Position numbers and translations under genes: made by a program. From Lunularia cruciata (Eukaryota; Streptophyta; Marchantiopsida; Lunulariales; Lunulariaceae): DNA of 64,000 nucleotides. Under the pieces are notes generated by a model. That model saw nothing but the letters and a program-made list of their open reading frames with translations. It was not told where the DNA came from and searched no databases. Within the stretch, counting starts at the first letter, position 1; each line of letters begins with the position of its first letter. Shown here in pieces: positions 54,960 to 64,000 of the stretch. The stretch spans positions 58,075,034-58,139,033 of the forward strand of contig OX419762.1 in the NCBI GenBank assembly GCA_948567375.1, read 5' to 3'.

Positions 54960-55806
54960 ATGGCGGCAATACTTGATGTTATCCTTGCTATGCAACAACA
55001 AATCGAGCACCTTACTTGATTGTTGGATGAACGAGATCTTTGACGACAAGAGCAAGTGGAGGAGAGTACCAATTTGAGAAGGAGAAGATCAGATCAGATT
55101 CCCTAAACCCAAGGTATTTGAAGGCAAGAATCTCCCGGGTGCGGTGGAGAATTTTGTGTTTGATTGTGAATGTTATTTTGAAACTACCAATCTACAAGAT
55201 GAGCGAAAACAGATTCTCTTGGCTTCTAGCCAATTGGATGGAGTAGCAAAGCTATGGTGGAGATTTCAAGTGGAGCGAGCCAAACGACAACTAGTTGCAC
55301 CAATCTTGACATGGGCAGAATTCAAAAGTGCAATAATCAGTAAATTCCAAGCTATAAATGCCACACGAGCTGCACGGGATAAGTTGACAGAGTTGAAACA
55401 GATTGGCTCAGTAAGAAGTTACATCACGCAATTCCAAAACACCCTCATGCAAATTCCAGATATTTTGGAAGGTGAAGCTCTGAATCAATTCGTGAGGGGC
55501 TTGAAGGCAAGAACCAAATTAGAGGTAACCATGCGAGAGCCACAACACTTGGAGGAAGCCATGCGGTTGGCCGAATGTTTTGATTCCTTGGTGGCAACAA
55601 CTTGGTCTCGACCTCGACCCCCACAAAGCTTGCCAATACACTACACACAAGTGGAGGAGCCAGCACCAATGGAGATTGATGCAATTCAACAAAGACCACT
55701 GGGCATGGCAGATAGGGAGAAAATGCGACAAAATGGTGGTTGTTTTTATTGTTGCCATTTGGAGCATCGCATTCCTGAATATCCACTTAAGAATGGACGA
55801 CCTTGA
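54960..55806 (+). pseudogene. Gag of Gypsy-3
   Basis: The likely start is the ATG at 54,960 (MAAILDVILAMQQQIEHL), followed by stops and a frameshift. The main frame from about 55,085 to 55,806 shows VFEGKNLPGAVENFV, LDGVAKLWWRFQ, TWAEFKSAIISKFQAI and IGSVRSYITQFQN, the typical gypsy gag capsid. The knuckle reads CFYCCHLEHRIPEY: the last Cys is Tyr, so it is broken. Confidence 0.8.
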
Positions 55807-55892
55807 CAAGTTGCCCAAGTGGAGGTTGTAGAGCAGAATGATCAAGGAAACAAGGAATCCTAGTAGGAGATTTCGAGCTGCCTACTGGGAGC

Positions 55893-58800
55893 TTGATTAG
55901 TTCCAATGGGATTGAAGGCTCAACCTATGCAAGTTTGCTTCACTTGCAAGGTATGATATCTAATAGAGGTTGTAGGATTTTGGTTGATTCTGGAAGTTTA
56001 GAGAATTGCATGTCTATGCAAGTAGCAAAGGAATTGGGTATTCCTATCAAGCCAGTGATTGGAAGTTGTTTGATGATGGCGGATGGTAGAAAGGGTTCTG
56101 CATTCTGCACCTTGCATCCTGTTACCTTCAAGATTGGGAAGGAGTATTTGGAGTGTATGAGGTTTGTAGTGGCACCTCTACACTATGATATCATTCTGTG
56201 TCTACCTTGGCTTGAATGTCATAAGGTTCAATTCGATTGGACCCGACGCCAAATTCAAGTACAACACCAAGGTAGGAATTTTTGATTAGGTTGTCTGGCA
56301 CCTCTGAGTAAGACACCTAAGAATAGTCAGTCCCAAGATGGGAAGTTTATCAAGAAGGTAGCCATAGAGCGAATCTGGAAGGGAGATGAGTCCCTGGATG
56401 GGAAGTTTGCCAGGAAGGCAACCATGGAGCAAGCTTGGAAGAGAGATGAGTCCCTAGAAGGGAAGTTTGTTAAGGAAGCAACCATAGAGCAAGCTTTGGA
56501 GGAAGATAAGTCTATATTTGCGATGTGGATCAAGCAGATTGCAGAACAATTTGAGGAGGGCCAAGTGCCGCATCAAGCGATGGTTGATCGGATAGCTCAG
56601 GAGTTTGCAGATGTATTTCTGGATGATTTGCCAAAGGGATTACCCTCCGATCGAGGTATGCCCTTCAGGATCGAGTTATTGCCAAGGAGTACTCCAATGA
56701 GTAGACCAATCTATCGACTCTCACCAAAGGAGTTGGAGGAGTTGCAAATAACACTTATAGAGTTGTTGGAGAAGGATTTCATACGACATAGTACCTCTCC
56801 TTGGAGAGCACCGGTACTATTTGTTCCAAAGAAGGATGGAGGACTTTGTTTCTGTATTGATTACCGTGGGCTCAATAAGCAAACCGTGAAGAATGCATAT
56901 CCCTTGCCTCGGATCGATGAATTACTTGATCAACTAAGTGGAGCACGTTACTTTTCCAAGTTGGATCTTTGTAGCGGCTATTGGAAAATTCTGATTGATA
57001 GAGAGGATGTGCAAAAGACTGCCTTTTGCACAAAGTATGGATATTTTGAGTAGAGAGTTCTACCTTTTGGACTCACTAATGCTCAAGCAGTCTTCATGGA
57101 TCAGATGCATCGGATGTTGGATAGACTATTGGATCGGTCAGTAGTGGTGTTCTTGGATGGTATCTTAATCTATAGCAAGACAGAGGCAGAACACGTGAAT
57201 CATGTGCGAGAAGTCCTGAGACGACTACAACAATGGAAATTTTAATGCAAAAAGTCAAAGTGTGCTTTTTGGCAGAAGGAGGTTACCTTCTTGGGTCATA
57301 AGATGTCATCAGAGGGGATCAAGATGGAAGAAAAGAAGATCAAGGCCATTACTAATTGGCCCACCTCAAAGGATGCTACAGAAGTACAAGCATTCAATGG
57401 ATTGGCTAGTTTTTACCGGCGGTTCATCCACTATTATGCTCATGTGGCTGCACCATTGACTGACCTCTTGGGAAAGAACTCAAGCTTCCAGTGGAACACC
57501 AAACATGAAGAAGCATTCCAAAAGTTGAAACATATGGTGTCTTCAAGACCCATTCTTCAATCATATGATCCTCAACTACCTTGTGTGGTTGATTTTGATG
57601 CTTCTAACTTTGCAATTGGAGCTGTGTTGCAACAAGAATTTCCAGATGGACTACATCTCATTGCCTTTGTGTCTCGCCGACTAAATACAGCTGAAAGAAA
57701 TTACTCTGCTCAAGATTGGGAACAACTTGCAATGGTATATGCCACCAAGGTATGGAGGCATTATCTCTTGGGGAAACAAGTGATCATGCGAACTGATCAC
57801 AAGCCATTGTTGCAGACCTTACACTTGGAGCACATGAAGAGTCAACATCATCGATAGGAAGAGCAACTTCAATTGTTTGACATCAAACTTGAGTACAAAC
57901 CAGGTCGGTTCCATGTCATCCCTGATGCTCTATCATGACGACCTGATTTTAAGTCCCTTCCTCTCATCGTGGCAACAATTACGACGGTGTCAATTGACAC
58001 CAAGATCCATAACGAGTTTTGGTTAGCTCTGCAACAAGATCCCTTCTTCCAAATGGTACATGGTCGTCGAACAACAGGTGACAAGGAGTACAACACCTTC
58101 TCCTTCAAGGAAGGCCTTCTATTCCATGCGGACCGAATCTATGTTCCAGCCAAAAGTGATCTTCGACTTGTGCGCCTTCAAGAAGCCCATGATTTACCCA
58201 TCGTTGGTCACATGGGTGTGGACAAGACCTTGGGTACCCTCCAACGTCAATGGTAGTGGCCCAACATGACACGAGATGTTTGAGAATTTGTCAGATTGTG
58301 TGAGAGCTGCCAACGTAACAAGGCCAGTAACTTGAAGCTGAGTGGAGTCCTTCAACCACTCGCCATTCCATCCGCTTGTTGGGAGCATGTGAGCTTGGAT
58401 CTCATCACATCCTTGCCAAAGACAAAACAAAGACACACCGCAATCGTGGTGTTTGTGGATAAGCTTAGTAAGCAAATCCACTTGGCACCAACCTATGATA
58501 CCGTGGATGCTCCAACCTTAGTGCAAATCTACTTTGACAATGTCTTCAAGCATCATGGGATGCCACATGTACTCATCTCTGACCGTGATCCTCGATTTAT
58601 CGGGAAGTTTTGGCAAGCACTCTTCTAGATACTCGGCACCAAGCTTGCTTTGTCCACGGCCTATCATCCTCAAACTGATGGACAAATCGAACGTGAAAAT
58701 CATACATTGGAGGATATGTTGCGGGCCTTTGTCAATGTCCACCATACCAATTGGGATGAATGTCTTGCAGTTGCGGAATTTGCCTACAACAATTCCAAAC

Positions 58801-59147
58801 AAGCAAGCACCGGATTTTCTCTCTTCTTTCTCAATTTTGGCCAAGATTCGTTTGTTCCAAATTCTCTTCTTGCTCCCCCTCCATCTCAAGTTCCTCATAC
58901 TTCCACATTCTTGACCACTATATCCCAATCGCTCCAACAAGCCAAGTCTCACCTCCTTGTTGCTCAGAATCGCCAAAAACAATATGCGGACCACCATCGT
59001 CGTGATCTCACCTTTGAAGTTGGTGATAAAGTCATGCTATCCTCCAATCACCTCCCTCTCCCACTTGATACTCAAGTTTGTAAACTTGCCTCTAACTGGA
59101 TAGGACCCTTTGATATCACCCAAATTTTCTCTCCTGTTGCTTATTGA
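55893..59147 (+). pseudogene. Pol polyprotein of Gypsy-3 (PR-RT-RH-INT) with in-frame stops
   Basis: Protease: [45 protein letters not shown] and [11 protein letters not shown], where Gly replaces the second catalytic Asp. RNase H: CVVDFDASNFAIGAVLQ and MRTDHKPLLQTL. Integrase: the HHCC region (GHMGVDK, CESCQRN), then SLDLITSLP, ISDRDPRFIG and GQIERENHTL. About nine stops interrupt a single frame (for example 56,283, 57,051, 57,855, 58,254, 58,626 and 59,145) and no indel is needed. The catalytic Gly and the stops make it inactive. Confidence 0.9.
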
Positions 59148-59435
59148 CTTGCCTTACCTTGTCACATGCGTATCCATCTTGTCTTTCATGTTTCCAAGTT
59201 GAAACCCTTTGTTCCTAACCCCTCTTCCTTTTCCTCTCGAGTTCAACCTCTCCCTCTTCTTGTCCCTATCAATGATCATGAGGAGTACAAAGTTGATCGT
59301 ATCCTTGCGCGTCGCAATATCCAACGAGGCCATCGCCAACATACGGAGTATAAGGTCCTTTGGAAAGGGTATCCCCTTCATGATGTCACTTGGGAGCCTC
59401 TTTCTCACCTCCTGAATGCACAGAAGGCCATCTAG
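59148..59435 (+). pseudogene. Integrase tail and chromodomain of Gypsy-3
   Basis: After the stop at 59,145 the frame continues with MRIHLVFHVSKLKPF, then the chromodomain EYKVDRILARR...TEYKVLWKGYPLHDVTWEPL (59,283-59,435). Chromodomains on chromovirus integrases recognise methylated histone tails and steer insertion. The aromatic positions (Y, W, W) are present. This places Gypsy-3 among the chromoviruses. Confidence 0.93.
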
Positions 59436-59489
59436 GAATTCAAAGCTTCACTGGTGACGAGGACGTCACCAACTAGTGGCGGAGGAATA

Positions 59490-59915
59490 TGTAACAATAT
59501 GGAGTTTAGCGACGAAGTTAGTCGGGCTTACGAAGTAGCACATAAGAAAAAGTAGCCTAGAATGTTCAGGAAGTATCTAGGAAGCTTCTTGGGAAGCTTC
59601 CTGGTCAGCTTAGCTTGCACTTTAAGTAAGTAGCTTCTAGAAGGAAGCTTCTAGAAGCTTCTAACTAGCTTAGCTTGCACGCCAAGTAGGCGGCTTCTAG
59701 AAGGAAGCTTCTTGAGAAGCTTCCTAGTTAACTTGGCTTGCACTCTAAGAAAGCGGCTTGAGGAAGCTTTTTGAGAAGCTTCTCAAGGGCCTTGTATGCT
59801 ACCTATAAATACCAAAGCCAAAGCTCATGCTAGGCATTCGGAGTTTTCCCTCATTCAAGTGTCCCAATGTGAGTTTCCATTCTCCTATTTCTCTCCTCGG
59901 ATTCGGTCTTTTACA
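59490..59915 (+). repeat. Gypsy-3 3' LTR
   Basis: TGTAACAATATGGAG to CGGTCTTTTACA, preceded by the purine tract GGCGGAGGAATA. It has a 14-bp insertion, relative to the 5' LTR, that adds another GGAAGCTTCTAGAA module. Confidence 0.95.
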
Positions 59916-60685
59916 ACTAGGACAACAAGTGAGGGTGGACTAGTTGGCTAAGGCACTTAACTAAGAACCAGAGATCTAGGGGTCAAACCCTGTTATGCAC
60001 AATCTAGCAAGATGTGCAGATTTTGCCACACAATGACCAAGATCTACTCTAAACTAGCTAGCCTCACACCAACAAGCTGGCTTGTTGGCCTTTCTAGGCC
60101 TTCATAGCCTCATAGCCCACAACCCTATGCCGTGAAACCTTGAAATGCCAAAATTCAGCCAAATAAGGCCTTTCTTCTTGCCACTTCAAACCCTCTCCAA
60201 ATCTGGCAAAAGTCCTCCAAATCTAGCCAACCAACAAAACTCCTCCAAATCTGGCCAAATTTGATGTAAACTCTAGCAAAATCCTGATGGAAACCCTAAA
60301 GTTAGCTAACTGCCAAATTGTCCACTAACTCTTCATTCAAGCCAAATTGAAAAAATAGGTTTCTCTAAACCACAAATTCACAAGGGTGTACTCTCAACCT
60401 TCAATTCCACTTTTTGAGCCCAACTCGCAACAAATTGGTCATGCTTTCACCTCCTAAGCTCAAAATCACAACCACTGCTCAAAAATTGCTTCTCTTTGCT
60501 CAAAATTTGGTGAGCGCTTCTGCATACCGTCTATCTCATTGCCAAATCTACATAATCTTAATGAGCTTTTGCACACTAGGGAAAACCTGAGCTCTGATCG
60601 AGCTACCAACGATCATCGAGTCTTGGAGATACCACCAACACTCTCAATTCCTGCACCCGATTTCCTTGTGACTTCAAATCTGTGA
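59916..60685 (-). other. Leader of Gypsy-2, second part
   Basis: It resumes at ACTAGGACAACAAGTGAGG and is homologous to 24,519-25,830 and 35,320-36,509. No coding signal. Confidence 0.75.
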
Positions 60686-61132
60686 TGTAATCAGTTCCTT
60701 TACACAACACAACTCAACTCAGATCAGTACTTGATCTATCACTCTTTAAATTGCCAACAACTGGGCACTGATTACAATCAAGTTTCACCCACTCTAGCTA
60801 AGAGAATCCAAGTGACGCTCGCCGACCTATGTCAACCATAGCCAGGAACTCGAAGGCTCAACATCAAAGAAGTGAGCTCTTTGGAGCTACACTTTGAAAG
60901 TATACCCTTGGACTGGAGCTAGGTTTGAAACCCTAACGGTCCCATTGACGCCACACCCAATGGTGCAAATGGTGCAAAGTGACGGTGGGCCCCACCATGA
61001 AGTCACTACCTCAAACACAAAATCTGACCATCGGAATGTTGTCTGTGAGTGATTGCTAAAATATCTCTAACTACTATCACTGCAACTCCAGTGTCCGAGC
61101 AATCTAGATGCGATACTACGAATGGAATGACA
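60686..61132 (-). repeat. Gypsy-2 5' LTR
   Basis: TGTAATCAGTTCC to AATGGAATGACA on the plus strand, 447 bp. Copia sequence follows directly, as it does after the third copy's LTR at 36,961. Confidence 0.82.
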
Positions 61133-62026
61133 AGTTACACATGGAAAAGCAAAATACTATGTAATATTTCAAAAAATTTAGTGATAGAGAAAAATTCAAA
61201 ATAAGATTGACTTAAGAAAGATATATAGAATCAATCATAAATTGGTTCAATCTTGGAGATGTATATCTTGTTGCTACTCATGCAAATCCAAATACTATAT
61301 TACAAGTGGAAGAAAGTGAACCAATTAGAGCACCTTACCAAGAAACAATAAGATGTCTAATGTATGCTATGATAGGTACAAGACCTGACATTGCTTATGC
61401 TATTAGCATAATAGTAAAGTTCAATTCTAATCCTTCATCCCAACACAAAGAAGCAATGAAGAGAATTTTCAAGTACCTCAAAGGTACTTTGGGTTATGGA
61501 TTAGAATTTAGTGGAGGTTTTGATGTTGCTAGTTGGAAAGTTGGATATTGTGATAATGATTTTGTATGTGACTTAGGCAATAAAAATTCATGTAATGATT
61601 TCATATTTATGATGAATGGTGGACCACTAGCTTGGAACAGCTAGCGACAACAATGCCTTGTCACTTCTACCATAGAGGCAAAGTATAAAGCAACATATTC
61701 AACTTCCAAAGAAGAAGTATGGCTTTGCAGTTCACTCAAGGGGCTACAATTTAGACAAGATTGTCCAACTCCAATGTACAATGATAATCAAAGTGTTATT
61801 CAAGCTTGTGTATAATCCAAAGTTCCTCAAGAGCACCAAGCACATAGAGATCCAATATCACCATGTGAGAAAGAAGCAAGAGAAATTTTATTTTTCCGTT
61901 TCAACTATATCAACATCAACACCAACTATCAGATTGCAAATATATTTACAAAAGCTTTACTAGGAGATACGTTCTATAAGTTTAGAAATTTGATTGGAGT
62001 ACTACCATTTCTTCAATGAGTGAGAG
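61133..62026 (+). pseudogene. Copia late RT and RNase H, right copy
   Basis: The frame includes LMYAMIGTRPDIAYAIS, AMKRIFKYLKGTLGYGL, GGPLAWNS, TIEAKYKATYSTSKEEVWL and a decayed end, the standard copia RT tail and RNase H. The first 290 bp match 36,962-37,248. Several stops and small shifts are present. A purine stretch GAGTGAGAG precedes the 3' LTR. Confidence 0.82.
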
Positions 62027-62438
62027 TGTTGAAAGTACATTTCAGATGGTAATACATGTGATATTTATATAGCATGTACACATATACTATAGGGTGTGTA
62101 CATAGCACCTTAAATCCAATGGCAATGTTAGGGTTCAAGTATTTAGGTCTTACTTTTGAGAGAGCAGGTCGTTCATTCCATTGAGATGTTGGCAGCATAG
62201 TCAAGAAGCTTGAACAGCGGGACATTTGAGCATTAGTCTAGAAAAATAAAGCCTGACAACATGACCAAGTTTTTAATTAGCTTAGAACCTGCATACGAGC
62301 ATGTAGGTATTCCATTTCTCACTTCATGGATTAGATTTGCAATAAGAAGAAATTGATAGCAGTGTTTTGTATACATTTTGCGTTTCTTGTATGTTGTAAA
62401 TATTGTGCAGATTTGCATCAGCTTTATTTATTTCAACA
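62027..62438 (+). repeat. Copia 3' LTR
   Basis: TGTTGAAAGTACATTTCAG to TTTATTTCAACA, 412 bp, with matching inverted ends TGTTGAAA and TTTCAACA. The flank CATAC resembles CATCC before the copia LTR at 26,527 (four of five bases). Confidence 0.82.
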
Positions 62439-62970
62439 CATACCTGGGTTTTGAGAATAAAAATTGAAATCTGAAAGCATGGAAGTGAATCCATGCATGA
62501 ATGGAATTTTCATGGAGATCTGTTATTACACACTTTTGTTATTTTTATGAACAAAACGTGATTAGTTCCGGAATTGATGTATGTGCTTGACCGGACTGAG
62601 ACACATTGAATGGAATGGAGAAAATAAGCATTCAATGGAAGGACAAGGTTGGACGATTCCATGCTTCTCGAGCAGCAGCAGCACTCAACATTCTCCCTCC
62701 ACCCCCCGATGTGCTTGTTAGTGAAAAGAAATGAGTTTTTAAGTACATAAAACGTTCTCCTCCTATGGTTAGTAGTGGGCCGAATTTGAATGTCAACCTA
62801 TGTCCAAGGAAAGGTTAAAAAGAAATTTTTTTAAATGGAAAATATAATAATATAGGATATTTATCATATAGGGATTTCAAAATTTTGTAGATCTATAATA
62901 CAGGTATTTTAGATAATAACTGAAACATAATATTAATGGCTAGTTAGAGATAGTGGCTCTAACTAAGTGG

Positions 62971-63063
62971 ATCCAACTCTAAGTTAATGGCTGTTTATTA
63001 GATATTATAAAGTTATTGGATATAGATAACAGTTATTGGATATAAATTAACTTAGAGCTGGAT
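62971..63063. repeat. Inverted repeat
   Basis: ATCCAACTCTAAGTTAAT at 62,971-62,988 pairs with ATTAACTTAGAGCTGGAT at 63,046-63,063 with two mismatched positions (one a T-G pair). The AT-rich loop contains the 20-bp direct repeat. It may be a MITE remnant. Confidence 0.5.
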
Positions 63064-63160
63064 AAAGACATTTGTTGTAAAAACAAATGACAACAATTCT
63101 CAAAACATGTAATTTCAAATGTTGTGTAAATTATGTGGAAATTAGGTACAGTAAAAGCTC

Positions 63161-63188
63161 ATGACAATGAGCTACAGTTCATTGTCAT
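63161..63188. repeat. Small perfect hairpin
   Basis: ATGACAATGA and TCATTGTCAT pair perfectly around an 8-base loop. No function is inferred. Confidence 0.45.
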
Positions 63189-64000
63189 AAGTCACAATAA
63201 AGGTAATAATAAAAAAGCATACTATTTCAGAATCTATATGGTTAATAAACTTAATGCAAGAAAGATTACAACAATTTAAACGTTTACCGGTGTACAAGTA
63301 ACCAGTACAGTTGAGATCGGAACCTTTTGACAACAAATGATTGTCAACTTCATCCCCGCCCGTTCCATTGTGGCCGATGCGAGGTAGTAATCATATTGTT
63401 GAGGTGAGATGGCCCCTTGGATATTCCTTGCACGGCTTGACAAAGGCTTCCCATCCTCCTTGCTATCATGTGGACGCCTCTCTCTCTCCCGGTGATATTA
63501 GCAGTATGGGTGCATATGAAAATTGCAGTATACAGCTCTCAATTTCAATATGTCCCGAGGAATCTGGGAGAAAGAACGTCATGAGGTTGTGGAAGTTGCG
63601 TTTTTAGCTCTCAGCTACAATTGACCCCGTGAAGATCTTTCTTTGCTAGATTTCTTACGATTCATTGCACTAGATTTGTCTATTCGTTGGTCTCCATAGA
63701 ACTGTCTTTTCATGCTGGTATTTAACATCGTACAGATCGAAATTCATGAAGAATTGAGTTTTCGAAGCTGTTCGTAAACTTCAAAGTCGATCAGTTAGTA
63801 CAGGTTTGTTGCAGTATTTGCACAAATAGCAACAGTTCTCAAGAAATGAGCTTACAACTTTAGCAATACGTATTCTCAAATTGGTTGATATCTGTTCTTC
63901 CATCCATCCGTATGCTCACATTTCGAGATAAAACCGAACTGGGATTTTGTCAATCCTGAATTGCTTCATACTCCCTTTTTGAGTCGTGAACTTCTATACT

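Larger units (their letters stand above)
54277..59915 (+). mobile_element. Gypsy-3: full-length chromodomain Ty3/gypsy element (chromovirus)
   Basis: 5,639 bp with LTRs of 412 and 426 bp and a perfect 5-bp target duplication ACTAG (54,272-54,276 and 59,916-59,920). The uninterrupted site is seen near 35,772 in the third gypsy copy. It has an initiator-Met-type primer site, gag, one-frame pol and a C-terminal chromodomain. The LTRs differ at about 15 positions plus a 14-bp indel, so it is older than Gypsy-4. Confidence 0.95.
37262..61132 (-). mobile_element. Gypsy-2: second DNMT/PHD gypsy copy, heavily nested
   Basis: Without insertions the order on the minus strand is the same as Gypsy-1: 5' LTR (61,132-60,686), leader, gag, protease, DNMT, RT, integrase, PHD and 3' LTR. 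Insertions are Gypsy-3 in the leader, a family-A LTR in gag (carrying a Gypsy-3-family solo LTR), and Gypsy-4 in the 3' LTR. RNase H and its surroundings (about 620 bp) are deleted at about 47,458. It retains several DNMT and PHD residues that Gypsy-1 has lost. Confidence 0.85.
62439..64000. other. AT-rich right end, no gene recognised
   Basis: No supportable coding region. An 88-codon open frame at 63,341-63,607 has no recognised domain. An exon of a gene running off the window cannot be excluded. Two small hairpins are listed separately. A 20-bp direct repeat (AGTTATTGGATATA..) lies at 63,011 and 63,031. Confidence 0.5.

Noticed and set aside
63341-63607. 88-codon open frame near the right end
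   Set aside because: No domain recognised and the first codon is doubtful; not supportable as a gene.

Overview
The window looks like nuclear DNA of a land plant, and a seed-free lineage is plausible. Evidence for a plant is an IQ67-domain (IQD) gene, an A-type (CYP71-clan) cytochrome P450 with plant-style introns, and plant-type Ty1/copia and Ty3/gypsy elements with TG...CA LTRs and tRNA primer sites. The species cannot be named from the sequence. No rRNA, tRNA, CRISPR or bacterial-style operon was found.

Layout. 1-7,980 is AT-rich intergenic DNA with short tandem duplications and a dispersed repeat. 7,982-9,160 (-) is the only intact host gene, an intronless IQD calmodulin-binding protein. 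10,729-11,410 holds a long hairpin and a tandem array. 11,560-15,400 (-) is a decayed R2-like non-LTR retrotransposon split by a solo LTR. 15,821-26,282 (-) is Gypsy-1, a Ty3/gypsy element whose decayed polyprotein carries a cytosine-5 DNA methyltransferase (DNMT) between protease and RT, and a PHD finger after the integrase. 26,527-28,560 is the 5' part of a copia element. 29,187-31,761 (-) is a three-exon P450 with three apparent single-base deletions, with a partial copy of exon 2 at 32.6 kb. From 33 to 62.4 kb is a nest. A second copy of the DNMT/PHD element (Gypsy-2, -) abuts copia sequence. Its gag-5'LTR end is tandemly duplicated at 34.5-37.2 kb. It has been invaded by a solo LTR (51.8-53.0 kb) which itself contains another solo LTR, by a full chromodomain gypsy (Gypsy-3, 54,277-59,915, target duplication ACTAG), and by a young full-length gypsy (Gypsy-4, 37,499-45,326, LTRs about 0.7% different by eye). 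62,439-64,000 is AT-rich with no recognised gene.

The most interesting object is the gag-PR-DNMT-RT-RNaseH-INT-PHD element. The two copies are independently decayed but complementary: each keeps catalytic or zinc-binding residues that the other has lost. DNMT and RT share one reading frame over about 2 kb in Gypsy-1, and integrase and PHD share one frame in Gypsy-2. So the element seems to have encoded a DNA-methylation writer and a probable chromatin reader in its own polyprotein. DNMT-bearing retrotransposons have been reported from charophyte algae and dinoflagellates; I do not know of one that also carries a PHD finger.

All domain calls were made by eye from translated frames. No database search was possible.
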